From: JACQFK01 sp964619955
GTDB taxonomy: Bacteria > Planctomycetota > MHYJ01 > JACPRB01
Assembly: GCA_964619955.1 (NCBI GenBank)
Contig: CAZUJF010000010.1
Coordinates: forward strand, 93,188-157,187
DNA length: 64,000 nucleotides
Direction of reading: 5' to 3'
Both the position numbers and the translations under genes were made by a program. This document shows, in pieces, positions 52,853 to 61,715 of the stretch; the first letter of the stretch is position 1; every line of letters begins with the position of its first letter. The notes under the pieces are model-generated. The model saw nothing but the letters and a program-made list of their open reading frames with translations, was not told the origin of the DNA and ran no database searches.

Positions 52853-53708
52853 CCCGCAGCGCCAGCAAGGCCCAGCCCGTGGTGGAGATCCGCTGGGCGT
52901 AGCTCTCCGCTCCCGGCGGCCGCGTCGTCTCCGGCCAGCTTCCGTCCGCGCGCTGCATCCGTTCGAGATACCCGCGTCCTTCCCGGATCAGCTCGGGCAC
53001 TCCGGGCAGATCGCGCAACCCGGCGAGCCCCAGCAGCACGACCGCCGTGTCGAAGACCTCCGGGGCCGAGTAAAGCCCGGGACCCCAGCCGCCGTCGTGC
53101 CTTCCCGCCCGGATCAGATCCAGGCAGGCCTGTTGATGGGTGAAGATACGGCCGTAGAGCAGCGCCCCGGCCTCCAGGACGCTCCGAGGGACCCGGGCGC
53201 GAAGCCAGGCTTCCGCCGCGGCGCTCCCGCGGGCCTCCCCCGCCTTCAGCAGCACGTCTCGCGCCGCTACGGTCGCCAGCGTCCGGCCGTAGGTCAGCGG
53301 CGAACCGGGCAGTCCGCTCGTGTCGAAGTTCCAGGATCCGTCGGGTTCCTGCAGCGCGGCGACGAGCGCGGCGGCGCGTTTCAGGCCCGGTCCCGGCTGC
53401 GGGGCCGCGGCCAGCGCGAAGGCGAACTGCAGCGCGGCGAGGCGCTGGTCGCTGAATTCGCCGTCCGGGCCGTTGTCCTTCCAGGCCTCCGGCGCGCGAA
53501 GGAAGCGGAGGGTCGCCGCCAGCGCGGGCGCTTCCACCCCGTGCGCCGCCATCAAGGCCCGGGCGGCATCGCCGTTGTTGTGGCAGGAGAAGCAGCGGTT
53601 CTCGACGGACCAGGCGGGCACTTCGCGCGAGAGGTACGCGACCGCGCGGTCCTCGGGTCCGGCGCAGGCGGCGAGGAACAGCAGCAGTCCGGCGCAGATC
53701 CGGGACAT
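52836..53708 (-). CDS. Lipoprotein with squalene-cyclase-like toroid and CxxCH
   Basis: A 290-aa lipoprotein (lipobox LAAC). Near the N-terminus is a haem-type CFSCH motif (about residue 39). The rest has alpha/alpha-toroid repeats of the prenyltransferase/squalene-oxidase type: ALQEPDGSWNFDTSG, GRHDGGWGPGLYSAPEVFDT and MQRADGSWPETTRPPGAE with QW-like motifs. The catalytic DxDD of true cyclases is absent, so it is a non-enzymatic or different member. Its start lies five bases after the sulfatase stop (same strand), so the two are co-transcribed. Confidence 0.8.
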   Translation of the reverse strand: MSRICAGLLLFLAACAGPEDRAVAYLSREVPAWSVENRCFSCHNNGDAARALMAAHGVEAPALAATLRFLRAPEAWKDNGPDGEFSDQRLAALQFAFALAAAPQPGPGLKRAAALVAALQEPDGSWNFDTSGLPGSPLTYGRTLATVAARDVLLKAGEARGSAAAEAWLRARVPRSVLEAGALLYGRIFTHQQACLDLIRAGRHDGGWGPGLYSAPEVFDTAVVLLGLAGLRDLPGVPELIREGRGYLERMQRADGSWPETTRPPGAESYAQRISTTGWALLALRATQGS

Positions 53709-53712
53709 CCGA

Positions 53713-55188
53713 TCAGCGTCCCTCGCCGAAGTATTTCTTCCGGATCCATTCGGGCTGCCAGGCGTCCGGCGGACGCGGCCCGCCGCCGAGATCCACGAGC
53801 GCGAACCTGGCGCCGGGCACGGTGAGCGGCTGGGGGTCGCCCAGCTTCCGCTGCCAGTCCTGGAGGAGGCTCGTCAGCGACGCGATGCGCTCCGACTGTC
53901 CGGGCTCGCCGGCGAGGTTCTTCATCTCGTGCGGATCCTCCTGCAGATCGAAAAGTTGGGTGTGGTCGATCTGCGGGTAGCGGATCAGCTTCCAGCGGCC
54001 GTCCTGCACCGAACGCGCGAACTTGATGTACGCGAGGAACAACGAGCGGCGCACGTCCGCATCCCCCTCGTTGCGCCAGAGGGGGTCCAGGCGCATGCCG
54101 TCGAGTCCGGCCGGGGCCGGCACGCCGGCGAGCGCGCAGACCGTGGGGTAGATGTCGAGCAGGTAGGTGTAGTCGCGGGATTCGCCGCCCTTCGGAATGC
54201 CGGGGCCGGAAAAGACCAGCGGGCATTTCATGCTGTGCTCGTAGAGGCTCTGTTTGCCGAGCAGGCCGTGGCTGCCGAGGGCGAGGCCGTGGTCCGCGGC
54301 GTAGATCACGATCGTGTTCTTGGCCCGGCCGGAGGTCTCGAGCGCCTTCAGCACCCGGCCGATCTGCTCGTCCAGATGCGTGATGAGGCCGTAGTACTCG
54401 CAAAGCTGCTCGATCACGAGCTCCTTCGTGCGCGGCCAGGGGCCGAGGTTCTCGTCGCGCCCCCGCACGGAGCCGTTGTCGAAGGGATGTTGCGGCAGGA
54501 AGTTCGGCGGGAGCGGCGGGCGGTTCTTGTAGTAGGCCTCGCGGTGGCGGACCGGCGGATCGCGCGGGTCGTGGGGCGCGGTGAACGCGACGTAGGCGTA
54601 GAACGGCGCGGGGTCGCGGTAGGTCTCGAGGAATTCGACGGCGGCGTCCGCGAAGAGCTCGCTGGAGTGCTTGTCGCCCGTGCGCTTGTTGATGAAGCTA
54701 CGCGCGGACGAGACGTCCTGGAGCGGGACCTTCGTGTGGTCGGCCATGCCGCCGAGCATGACGTTCTTCCCGCGCTGGAAGCCCCGCAGGAAGGACTCGG
54801 GCCCGTTGTGCCACTTGCCGGTGGCGAACGTGGCGTAGCCGTGTTCGCCGAGCAGTTCGGGGAGCAGCTTCTCCCCCTTCAGGTCGCTGGAGATGCGGAA
54901 GTAGGCGCGGCCGCTGTTGAGCATGGCGCGGCTGGGGACGCAGACGGCGCCGGCATTGGACCCGAGGCAGTAATTGGAGCGGAAGCCGAAGCCGCCGCGG
55001 ATCAGCGCATCCAGGTTCGGGGTCTGGATGTGGGGGTTGCCCCAGGCGCCGAGCGTGTCGGCGCGCTGGTCGTCCGTGAAGAGGAAGAGAAAATTGGGCC
55101 GCTCCGCCGGCCGCCCCGGCGCGGCGGGGGTGCCGCACGCTCCGGCCGCGGCAAGGATTCCCAGAAGCGCGATCCGACGCATGAACAT
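53713..55188 (-). CDS. Sulfatase (arylsulfatase family), lipoprotein
   Basis: A 491-aa type I sulfatase. The signature CVPSRA, whose Cys becomes formylglycine, is at about residue 83; metal-binding LFLFTDDQRADTLGAWGNPH is at the N-terminus, and ATGKWHN, YAADHGLALGSHGLLGKQSL and a C-terminal Asp/His set are present. A lipobox (AAGAC) suggests membrane anchoring. ATG 55188 or 55182 may be the start; neither has a ribosome site. It needs a formylglycine-generating enzyme; the SUMF1-like proteins in this window lack its cysteines. It removes sulfate from glycans or aryl esters by family knowledge. It is divergent from the quinone oxidoreductase across a palindrome-rich region. Confidence 0.94.
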   Translation of the reverse strand: MFMRRIALLGILAAAGACGTPAAPGRPAERPNFLFLFTDDQRADTLGAWGNPHIQTPNLDALIRGGFGFRSNYCLGSNAGAVCVPSRAMLNSGRAYFRISSDLKGEKLLPELLGEHGYATFATGKWHNGPESFLRGFQRGKNVMLGGMADHTKVPLQDVSSARSFINKRTGDKHSSELFADAAVEFLETYRDPAPFYAYVAFTAPHDPRDPPVRHREAYYKNRPPLPPNFLPQHPFDNGSVRGRDENLGPWPRTKELVIEQLCEYYGLITHLDEQIGRVLKALETSGRAKNTIVIYAADHGLALGSHGLLGKQSLYEHSMKCPLVFSGPGIPKGGESRDYTYLLDIYPTVCALAGVPAPAGLDGMRLDPLWRNEGDADVRRSLFLAYIKFARSVQDGRWKLIRYPQIDHTQLFDLQEDPHEMKNLAGEPGQSERIASLTSLLQDWQRKLGDPQPLTVPGARFALVDLGGGPRPPDAWQPEWIRKKYFGEGR

Positions 55189-55195
55189 ACAGATA

Positions 55196-55270
55196 GTGTG
55201 ACATTTCCGGGGCGCATGTCACACTGCTCCCGGCAGAAAACACGATTCCAGACGGTCTGGAATCGTGTTT
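55196..55270. promoter_or_regulatory. Two nested inverted repeats in a divergent regulatory region
   Basis: GTGTGACAT-N11-ATGTCACAC (55196-55224) is a 9-bp-arm palindrome next to the sulfatase start. AAACACGATTCCAGAC-g-GTCTGGAATCGTGTTT (55238-55270) is a 33-bp near-perfect palindrome before the oxidoreductase. They are likely operators, or the second a hairpin in RNA. The core CAGACGGTCTGG of the second also occurs at 6959-6970. Confidence 0.65.
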
Positions 55271-55308
55271 CCGGGACGTCTATCGCACTGTCCGCGGAGG
55301 AAATACCG

Positions 55309-56283
55309 ATGAAAGCGATCCGGGTCAACGAGTTCGGCGGCCCCCAGGTGCTCAAGCTCGAGGAAGTCGCCGAGCCCAAGGCCGGAGCGGGGCAGGTCGT
55401 CGTCCGCGTCAAGGCGGTCGGCGTGAACCCCGTCGACACCTACATCCGCGGCGGGGCCTACTCCAAGGTCATCCAGGCGCCCTACACGCCCCACTCCGAC
55501 GCGGCGGGCCTCGTCGAAAGCGCCGGCGACGGCGTCGCCCACGTGCGGGCCGGCGACCGCGTCTTCATCACCGGCACCACCTCGCCCGGCTTCTCCGGCG
55601 CCGCCGCGGAACTCGTCCTCTGCCGCGCCTCCCAGGTCCATCCGCTCGCGCCCTCGCTCTCCTTCGCCCAGGGCGCGGCGCTGTACATCCCCTACGGCAC
55701 CGCCTGGCGCTCCCTCTTCCATCGCGCCCGGGGCCAGGCCGGCGAGACCCTGCTCGTCCACGGCGCCTCCGGCGGCGTCGGCATCGCCTCCTGCCAGATC
55801 GCCCGCCGCGCCGGCTTCACCGTCTTCGGCACGGCCGGGACGGAGAAAGGCCGCGCCCTGGTGCGCGAACAGGGCGCGCATCACGTCCTCGATCACAAGG
55901 ACCCCGCCTACCTCGAGCAGCTCATGGCCCTCACGGGGGGGCGGGGCGTGGACATCATCCTCGAGATGGCTTCCCATCTGAACCTCGCCAAGGACCTCAC
56001 CGTGCTCGCCAAGCACGGGCGCGTGGTCGTCATCGGCTGCCGCGGCCCCATCGAGATCAATCCGCGCGACGTGATGGGCCGGGACGCCGCCATCCTCGGG
56101 ATGCATCTCTCCAATGCGACCGAGTCCGAGGCCGCGTCGATCTGGGCGGGGCTGGAGGCGGGCTTCGCCGACGGCACCCTCAAGCCGGTGATCGGCCGGG
56201 AGTTCGCGTTCAAGGACGTCGCCCGGGCGCATGAGGCGGTGATGGAGCCCGGGGCCTTCGGGAAGATCGTCCTTACGCTTTGA
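55309..56283 (+). CDS. NADPH:quinone oxidoreductase, zinc-independent MDR family
   Basis: A 324-aa medium-chain reductase of the QOR/zeta-crystallin type. The N-terminal GroES-like part contains VKAVGVNPVDTYIRGGAY and VQ-type AAGLVESAGDGV; the Rossmann motif is LLVHGASGGVGIASCQIARR, and there is no zinc-binding cysteine cluster. It reduces quinones or enones with NADPH by family knowledge. GGAGGAAA precedes ATG 55309. It is divergent from the sulfatase and lies downstream of a 33-bp palindrome, suggesting specific repression. Its 3' end overlaps the next, convergent gene by 11 bp. Confidence 0.93.
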   Translation: MKAIRVNEFGGPQVLKLEEVAEPKAGAGQVVVRVKAVGVNPVDTYIRGGAYSKVIQAPYTPHSDAAGLVESAGDGVAHVRAGDRVFITGTTSPGFSGAAAELVLCRASQVHPLAPSLSFAQGAALYIPYGTAWRSLFHRARGQAGETLLVHGASGGVGIASCQIARRAGFTVFGTAGTEKGRALVREQGAHHVLDHKDPAYLEQLMALTGGRGVDIILEMASHLNLAKDLTVLAKHGRVVVIGCRGPIEINPRDVMGRDAAILGMHLSNATESEAASIWAGLEAGFADGTLKPVIGREFAFKDVARAHEAVMEPGAFGKIVLTL

Positions 56284-56569
56284 GGACGTGCTCGGCCAGC
56301 GCCTGCAGCCGTTCGAAGTAGCGGCGGCCCTCGCCCGTCAGCGCGGCATCCGCCAGGGCGGCCTGCAGGAGGGGCAGCTGCCGTTCGAGCTCGCTGCGCT
56401 GGGATTCCGACAGCGGACGCGGAAGGCCGTCCTGCCGGAGACAGGCGGTCAGCAGGGCCCCCACGCCGGCATCGAGCTTCAGCAGCCCGACGCCGCCGGC
56501 GGAGCGGCCCAGGCAGGCGGCGGGAAAGGTCGCCTGCTGCTGTTCCCTCCAGACGGCCGGCAGATCCAT
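56273..56569 (-). CDS. Small protein of unknown function
   Basis: A 98-aa acidic, helix-rich protein (SESQRSELERQLPLLQAALA and RRYFERLQALAEHVLKA). No family recognised. ATG 56569 lacks a ribosome site; a TTG at 56608 would add 13 residues and put the start four bases after the stop of the upstream response-regulator gene, which would favour coupling. Either way it is probably co-transcribed with that gene. Confidence 0.6.
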   Translation of the reverse strand: MDLPAVWREQQQATFPAACLGRSAGGVGLLKLDAGVGALLTACLRQDGLPRPLSESQRSELERQLPLLQAALADAALTGEGRRYFERLQALAEHVLKA

Positions 56570-56611
56570 GGCTGCGGGCAGTGAAACACGGCCCGATCCC
56601 CGGATCAAGTC

Positions 56612-57007
56612 CTACCCGGTCTTGGCGACCAGCACGGGATCCGGAACCCAGCTGCGGACCGTCTCCAGCAGAACCTCCTTCTTGAAGGGTTTGCAGAGAT
56701 AGCCGACCGCGCCGGACTCCTGCGCCCGCACCCGAAGGTCCGCCTCAGGCATCGCCGAAAGCAGCAGCACGGGGATGCCCTCGAGTTCGGGGTAGGACTT
56801 CATCAGCTCGGAAGCCATGGCCCCATCCATGCCCGGCATCATGATGTCCATCAGGATCAGCGCGGGACGGTCCCAGCGGGCGACCGCGACGCAATCCAGG
56901 GCCGCGTAGGCGGCCTGGGCCCGATAGCCGGCCCGCTGCAGCGTGAACACGACGGCATCGGCGATGTTCCGGGTGTCGTCACAGACGAGTACGAACGGCT
57001 TGATCAT
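56612..57007 (-). CDS. Single-domain CheY-like response regulator
   Basis: A 131-aa receiver domain with no output domain. Acidic pair D10-D11, phospho-acceptor D54 (LILMDIMMPGMDG), Ser in LLLSAMPE and Lys in YLCKPFKK are all present. ATG 57007 is preceded by GAGAGGGCAGG; an earlier in-frame start (57049) would add 14 unlikely residues. It is divergent from a PP2C-type phosphatase gene, a pairing typical of phosphorelay or partner-switch signalling. No cognate kinase is adjacent; the orphan kinase at 47.8 kb is one candidate. Confidence 0.92.
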   Translation of the reverse strand: MIKPFVLVCDDTRNIADAVVFTLQRAGYRAQAAYAALDCVAVARWDRPALILMDIMMPGMDGAMASELMKSYPELEGIPVLLLSAMPEADLRVRAQESGAVGYLCKPFKKEVLLETVRSWVPDPVLVAKTG

Positions 57008-57150
57008 CCTGCCCTCTCCCTTCGGTACTGCCATGGGGATCACCATCACCCCTTACCTAGCAAATTACATGCCATATGGGCCCCTACGGACAGACCACCC
57101 AAACAGACAAACCTGAACCGGCTCCCTCACGAATGTAGCGGGGTTTCAAA

Positions 57151-58005
57151 ATGAAAGAACTCCCTTGGATGCAAACGGGGCTCTATACTTCAGGTGCGAT
57201 GGAGCCTGTGCCCCCGTCCCGTCCCACCACGACGCGCATCCGCTTCGCCGAGCTGGAAGCGCTGATGCAGGATCAGCAGGCGGGCGGCGAGTACCAGCGC
57301 GACGTGCTGCCGAAGGATCCCCCGAGGCTTCCCGACTACGAACTCGGCGTGGAATATCGGCCCGCCCGAAAGGTCAGCGGCGACTTCTTCGACTTCCTGC
57401 CGCTCTCGGGGGGACGCTGGGGCATCGCCATCGCCGACGCCTCCGGCAAGGGGGTGCCCGCGGCGCTCCTGACGATGACCTGCCGCGCCCTGCTGCGCAG
57501 CCAGCCCGAGCCCGAGGCCTCTCCGGGCCGCGTCCTGGCCAACACCAACCGCCTCCTGCTGGGCAACATCCGCCGGGGCATGTTCGTCTCGGGCGTCTAC
57601 GCCGTCCTGGATCCCGCCCGGCACACGCTGCAGGTGGCGAATGCGGGCCACCTGCCGCTCATCATCTGGCGCTCCCGCGCGCGCGTGGCGACCATCCACC
57701 CCTCGAAGGCGCCCGTGCTGGGGATGATCCCCGCCGACGCCTACGACCGCAGCGTCCAGGAGGAGACGATCTCCCTGGAACCGGGCGACCGCTTCGTCCT
57801 CTTCACCGACGGCGTGAACGAGGCGATGGCCCCGGGCCAGAAGGAGTTCGGGATGGAGCACCTCCGCCGCCGCCTGCGCGCCGAAAGCGACGGCCCCAGC
57901 GACCTCTTCCTCCGGCACATCGCCGACCAGATCGACATGCACCGCGCCGGGGGCGACCAGTCCGACGACATCACGATCGTCACGGGACGACGGGTTCCCT
58001 CCTAG
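57151..58005 (+). CDS. PP2C/SpoIIE-type serine phosphatase
   Basis: A protein of up to 284 aa with a PPM/SpoIIE phosphatase domain (about 65-280): VSGDFFDFLPLSGGRWGIAI, ADASGKGVPAALLTMTC, NAGHLPLII, LFTDGVNEAM and GGDQSDDITIV, with the metal-binding Asp residues kept. The short N-terminus has an RsbU-like helical linker (LEALMQDQQAGGEYQRDVLP). ATG 57151 has a weak GGGG site; ATG 57199 lies just after a TATACT box and could be a leaderless start. By family knowledge it dephosphorylates an anti-sigma antagonist; no such partner is in the window. Confidence 0.9.
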   Translation: MKELPWMQTGLYTSGAMEPVPPSRPTTTRIRFAELEALMQDQQAGGEYQRDVLPKDPPRLPDYELGVEYRPARKVSGDFFDFLPLSGGRWGIAIADASGKGVPAALLTMTCRALLRSQPEPEASPGRVLANTNRLLLGNIRRGMFVSGVYAVLDPARHTLQVANAGHLPLIIWRSRARVATIHPSKAPVLGMIPADAYDRSVQEETISLEPGDRFVLFTDGVNEAMAPGQKEFGMEHLRRRLRAESDGPSDLFLRHIADQIDMHRAGGDQSDDITIVTGRRVPS

Positions 58006-58054
58006 CTTCGACGGCGCCGGCGGCGTAAGATAAACGGCCGAATCGGGAGGAGCC

Positions 58055-58969
58055 ATGAGCGCACTGACGACCCTCGCCCTCTGCCTGCTGCTGCCGCAGG
58101 AGGACGCCGCCGAGATGAAATGGGCGTTCGGCAAGGACGACCTCTTCGACCTCAAATACAGCTTCACCGAGCAGCGCCGGGGCGAATCCGGCGCCGGCGA
58201 GGCGCGCTCCCTCTCGGAGACCAACGACAAACGGGACGTCGAGGCGGAACTCAGCTACAAGGAGGACGGCGTCCTCGCCCTCAAGCTCAAGAAGGTGGCC
58301 TGGATCTACGGCACCCAGGAATACGACCTCAACCTCGCCTACGTCGACGGCAAGCCCATCCAGGTCGGGCTCCGGCTGAAGATCGACCCCAAGGCGCTCA
58401 CGTACGCCGGCGCCAAGGCCCAGGGCGAGGCCCTGCTCGACCAGTTCAAGCGCCTCAACGAGGGCGAGTACAGCATCAACACCCTGACCCGCGGGGAGAC
58501 GCTGTTCCTGCGGACCGGGAGCGCCACCAGCGGACGCCTCGCCCTCTTCGACCGCGTCTTCACGCACCCCATGCTCCCCCAGGGCAGCGTCAAGAAGGAC
58601 CAGACCTGGAAGGAGCCGCTCGACCCCCTGCTCCTGCCGGCGGGCACGCTGGAGGCGAAGCCCGTGCTGGAGCACAAGGTCACGAGCGTCACGGCCAAGG
58701 ATCTCACCGCGAAGGCGGGCATCCAGATCCCCATCAGCAAGCCGCCCGCGCCGGGCTCGACGATGAGCACCACGGGCAACTTCACCTACGCCCGCGAGTG
58801 GACTTTCTCGCGCGCCGAGCATCTGGCGGCCTCGAAGGAGGAGATCACGTACGCGAGGAAAGTCGACGCCAAGGGGAAGGAGGCGGACTTCTACAAGTCC
58901 AACAACACCCACAAGGTGAGCCAGCAGCTCAAGATCACCAAGCGGCCGCCGGTGGAGAAGAAGGAATAG
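58055..58969 (+). CDS. Secreted protein of unknown function
   Basis: A 304-aa protein with a short hydrophobic N-terminus (SALTTLALCLLLPQ), preceded by GGGAGGAG. The mature part is a single lysine-rich beta domain (LFDLKYSFTEQRRGESGAGE, LALKLKKVAWIYGTQEYDLN, SINTLTRGETLFLRTGSATS). It has no recognisable family; the pattern recalls planctomycete proteins that measure 'response ratio'-like lipids, but that cannot be supported. It is monocistronic, followed by an inverted repeat. Confidence 0.75.
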   Translation: MSALTTLALCLLLPQEDAAEMKWAFGKDDLFDLKYSFTEQRRGESGAGEARSLSETNDKRDVEAELSYKEDGVLALKLKKVAWIYGTQEYDLNLAYVDGKPIQVGLRLKIDPKALTYAGAKAQGEALLDQFKRLNEGEYSINTLTRGETLFLRTGSATSGRLALFDRVFTHPMLPQGSVKKDQTWKEPLDPLLLPAGTLEAKPVLEHKVTSVTAKDLTAKAGIQIPISKPPAPGSTMSTTGNFTYAREWTFSRAEHLAASKEEITYARKVDAKGKEADFYKSNNTHKVSQQLKITKRPPVEKKE

Positions 58970-58975
58970 AGAATA

Positions 58976-59032
58976 GGGAATAAGGAATCGCGAAGCGTCC
59001 CTCGCCGCACCTATTCTTTATTCCTTATTCCC
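58976..59032. terminator. AT-rich inverted repeat between convergent genes
   Basis: GGGAATAAGGAAT (58976-58988) and ATTCCTTATTCCC (59020-59032) pair over 13 bp around a 31-nt loop. It lies between the secreted-protein gene and the convergent WD40 gene. Related AT-rich strings (ATTCCCTATTCTTTATTCC) recur at 63625-63643 in another convergent gap, so this may be a bidirectional terminator or a small intergenic repeat family. Confidence 0.5.
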
Positions 59033-59043
59033 CAGGGCCCTCT

Positions 59044-60822
59044 TCACTCCGGGGTCTTCCAGGCCAGGACGTTCATTTTCAGACCCAGGCCTATCAGCAG
59101 GGCCCCGTCATTCGAAAAGGCGAGACCCGCGAGGACAGTCCCCGCCTGGGCCGCTCCGGCGCAGGGTCCCCCGGCGCCAGGAAACACCCGGACGCCGCCC
59201 CAGCTGTCGGCGGTCGCGAGCCAGCGGCCGTCGGGGGAAAAGCAGAGCCGGTGGACGGGAGCTTTCAGCTGGATGACGCTCGGGGTTGAGGCGGAGGGTT
59301 CCCCTTTCCAGATCTGGAGCTTGCTGTCAGCATAGGCGGCGCTCAGAAGGCTTCCGTTTCCAGAGAGGGCGAGTGCCAGGACCGGAACCCCCTTGGGCGC
59401 CAGCCTCAGGGCGGCGGGCGCTCCCGCCAATCCGATGCCGATGCCCCCCTGCCGCGTGCCCACGGCGAGCTGCCGGCCGTCCCCCGACCACGCGAGGCAG
59501 CTGATGCGTTCGCCGGAAGTCTGAAGGGTGAAGCGGGGACCTCCGGGTGTCAGTGGATAAACCTCCGCCTGCGACATCCCCAAGAGGGCCAAGGCCGTGC
59601 CGCCCGGGGCGAATGTCCCCGAATGCAGCGGATCGTCCGGCTTGAACGTGGAAGAAGCCGTGCCTCGGGTGAGATCCCAAAGCTGGATTCCCGACTCAGG
59701 ATCGTCCAGGAGTGCCCAGCGTCCGTCGTCCGACAAGGCCTGCACCGGCCGGGAGGGCGTCCGATGTCCCCCGAGAAATCTCTTCGAAACAAGATCGAAC
59801 TCCCGGATCCCTCCGGAGTTGTCTCCTACCAGGAACCGGGTTCCCCGAACCGCCTGGAGGCAGGTGGCGGACGCCTCGGGGGGGGCTGTCACCGGGGCAA
59901 GGGTCAGGGTGGCCCCCGCAGCCGAGAGCCAGAACTTTCCGTCCTCCGAGAGGCGGATCCAGTCCCCGTGAAGAGGGGGGCGGCGGTGGGCCCCCCAAGT
60001 CTGGCTTCCCGGCTTCCAGAATCCGGCCAGGCGGCGGGAGTGGGATCCATGGAGCATCACTCCTGCCGGGTCCAGGCGGGGCTCAAGGAGCGGACCGACC
60101 TCGTTGGTCCACAGGAGTCCAGGGACTCCTTCCCTGACTTCAAGGGCGTCGACGCTGAAGACATCGGAAGCGAGAATTTGCCCCCCGGGGGAGAACGCGA
60201 TCCCGCTATGGGGGGGGCCCGGTCCCAGGGGCGTGCTCGATCTCAGAGTCCCGGTGAGGGCGTTCCAGATCGAGATCCCCCGCTTGGACTTCCAGGCCGC
60301 GGCGACCCAGTGTCCATCGAAAGAAGCGGCGGCGACTCCGGAGGCTTCCGCCGGATCCATGAGTTCGGAGACTTCGGCTCCTTCGGGCAGGCTGCGACGA
60401 AGAACCCGGTCTTCATGGATCCCCAGGAGGGAGTGCCCGTCGGGGGCGAAGCGGGCATGCCGGGCGCTGAACTCCGCCACCGCTTTCCCGTCCCGCGCAT
60501 CCCAGACCCGGATCCCCTTGAGATCGGCGACGCCGATCCATCTTCCCTTTTCGTCATGACGCAGCTTGCCCTTGAGGATTCCGGAGGAAAGCGACCAAAT
60601 GAGCTCCCCTTCCCCCGGGAATAGCTCCTCGGGAGGGATCCCCCAGGCATGGAGCCGGCCGCGGCGATCCAGCGTAAACAGCCGGCGCCCCCCGGCGGGC
60701 ACGGCGGCGTCCGTCAAGGCCTCATCGTGCTTGTAAGGCGTGGGAGCCCCCTCAAAGACGAGGGGCAAAGGAGGGTCATCCTGCACGATCTGCAGCAGGG
60801 CGTTCAGGAGCAGGGACAGCAT
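59044..60822 (-). CDS. WD40-repeat protein, secreted
   Basis: A 592-aa protein with a hydrophobic N-terminus (LSLLLNALLQIVQ) and 10 or more WD40-like repeats: RWIGVADLKGIRVWDARDGK, HWVAAAWKSKRGISIWNALT, GRWALLDDPESGIQLWDLTR, RQLAVGTRQGGIGIGLAGAP, GSLLSAAYADSKLQIWKGEP and GRWLATADSWGGVRVF. ATG 60822 has GGGGAGG seven bases upstream. A TATAGT box (minus, about 60847-60842) fits a promoter. Codon choice is slightly less GC-biased than in most neighbours. Role unknown; possibly a surface scaffold. Confidence 0.86.
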   Translation of the reverse strand: MLSLLLNALLQIVQDDPPLPLVFEGAPTPYKHDEALTDAAVPAGGRRLFTLDRRGRLHAWGIPPEELFPGEGELIWSLSSGILKGKLRHDEKGRWIGVADLKGIRVWDARDGKAVAEFSARHARFAPDGHSLLGIHEDRVLRRSLPEGAEVSELMDPAEASGVAAASFDGHWVAAAWKSKRGISIWNALTGTLRSSTPLGPGPPHSGIAFSPGGQILASDVFSVDALEVREGVPGLLWTNEVGPLLEPRLDPAGVMLHGSHSRRLAGFWKPGSQTWGAHRRPPLHGDWIRLSEDGKFWLSAAGATLTLAPVTAPPEASATCLQAVRGTRFLVGDNSGGIREFDLVSKRFLGGHRTPSRPVQALSDDGRWALLDDPESGIQLWDLTRGTASSTFKPDDPLHSGTFAPGGTALALLGMSQAEVYPLTPGGPRFTLQTSGERISCLAWSGDGRQLAVGTRQGGIGIGLAGAPAALRLAPKGVPVLALALSGNGSLLSAAYADSKLQIWKGEPSASTPSVIQLKAPVHRLCFSPDGRWLATADSWGGVRVFPGAGGPCAGAAQAGTVLAGLAFSNDGALLIGLGLKMNVLAWKTPE

Positions 60823-61043
60823 GGGATTCCTCCCCGTTCTCACTATACCTCAACTCAGGACTGCCAACAGCACGCCCGGGCGGCCGCAGGTAGTGCCGGT
60901 CGAGTTTCTGGAAAGTTCGGGGGCCCAACCCAATCGATAGTACCCCGAGGGATCACGGAAGAAGCCGACACGCGGTAACAGGTTCTTGAGGGGGACGTCT
61001 CAAGCATGCGTAGAGGTCTGCATTTGTTCAGGAGGAAGCAGGC

Positions 61044-61673
61044 ATGCCGATAGCAGATCCGATGGCCGAGCCCACGAGCGCATCCGCCTCGCCGCCGCTG
61101 ATGCCGCGCATCGATCGACGCTCGCTGAACGTGCCGAACTTCATCACCCTGGCCCGCGTGGTGTTGGCGGTCGTGCTGTTCGCCATGATGTCGCTCGGCA
61201 CCTCGTGGATCGCGGCGACGGTCATGTTCTCCATCGCGGCGGCGACCGACATGCTGGACGGCTACATCGCCCGGAAGTACGGGCTGGTGACGGCGCTCGG
61301 CCGCATCCTCGACCCCTTCGCCGACAAGATCATCATCTGCGGAGCCTTCCTGTTCCTGGTGGCGAAGCAGCCGGAATCCGGCGTCAATGCCTGGATGGCC
61401 CTGATCGTCTTCAGCCGCGAGATGTTCATCACCAGCCTGCGGGCGTTTCTCGAACAACACGGCCGCGACTTCTCAGCCCTGTGGAGCGGCAAGCTGAAAA
61501 TGGGCGTGCAGTGTATGGCGGTCGCAGCCAGCCTGCTGTCGATGGATGCCCGCTTTGCCGCAGTCCCGTCCCTCATTTTCGCCCGCGACATTGTCCTATG
61601 GGCATCTCTGCTCATCACGATTGTCAGCGGGGTGGAATACAGCTATCGCGCGTACCGGATGCTGCGGGCGTAG
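61044..61673 (+). CDS. pgsA: CDP-diacylglycerol-glycerol-3-phosphate 3-phosphatidyltransferase
   Basis: A 209-aa CDP-alcohol phosphatidyltransferase. The signature DxxDGxxARxxxxxxxxGxxxDxxxD is complete from Asp69 (DMLDGYIARKYG... LGRILDPFADK). About five membrane helices are predicted. It makes phosphatidylglycerophosphate from CDP-diacylglycerol and glycerol-3-phosphate, the first step to phosphatidylglycerol and cardiolipin; the REMFITSLRAF segment favours PgsA over other family members. AGGAGGAAG lies nine bases before ATG 61044. The N-terminal 25 residues are an extra polar extension. Confidence 0.93.
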   Translation: MPIADPMAEPTSASASPPLMPRIDRRSLNVPNFITLARVVLAVVLFAMMSLGTSWIAATVMFSIAAATDMLDGYIARKYGLVTALGRILDPFADKIIICGAFLFLVAKQPESGVNAWMALIVFSREMFITSLRAFLEQHGRDFSALWSGKLKMGVQCMAVAASLLSMDARFAAVPSLIFARDIVLWASLLITIVSGVEYSYRAYRMLRA

Positions 61674-61715
61674 CAGGCCGGCCGCTTCCTGGAATTCCGG
61701 GGTAGACTACCTGGT

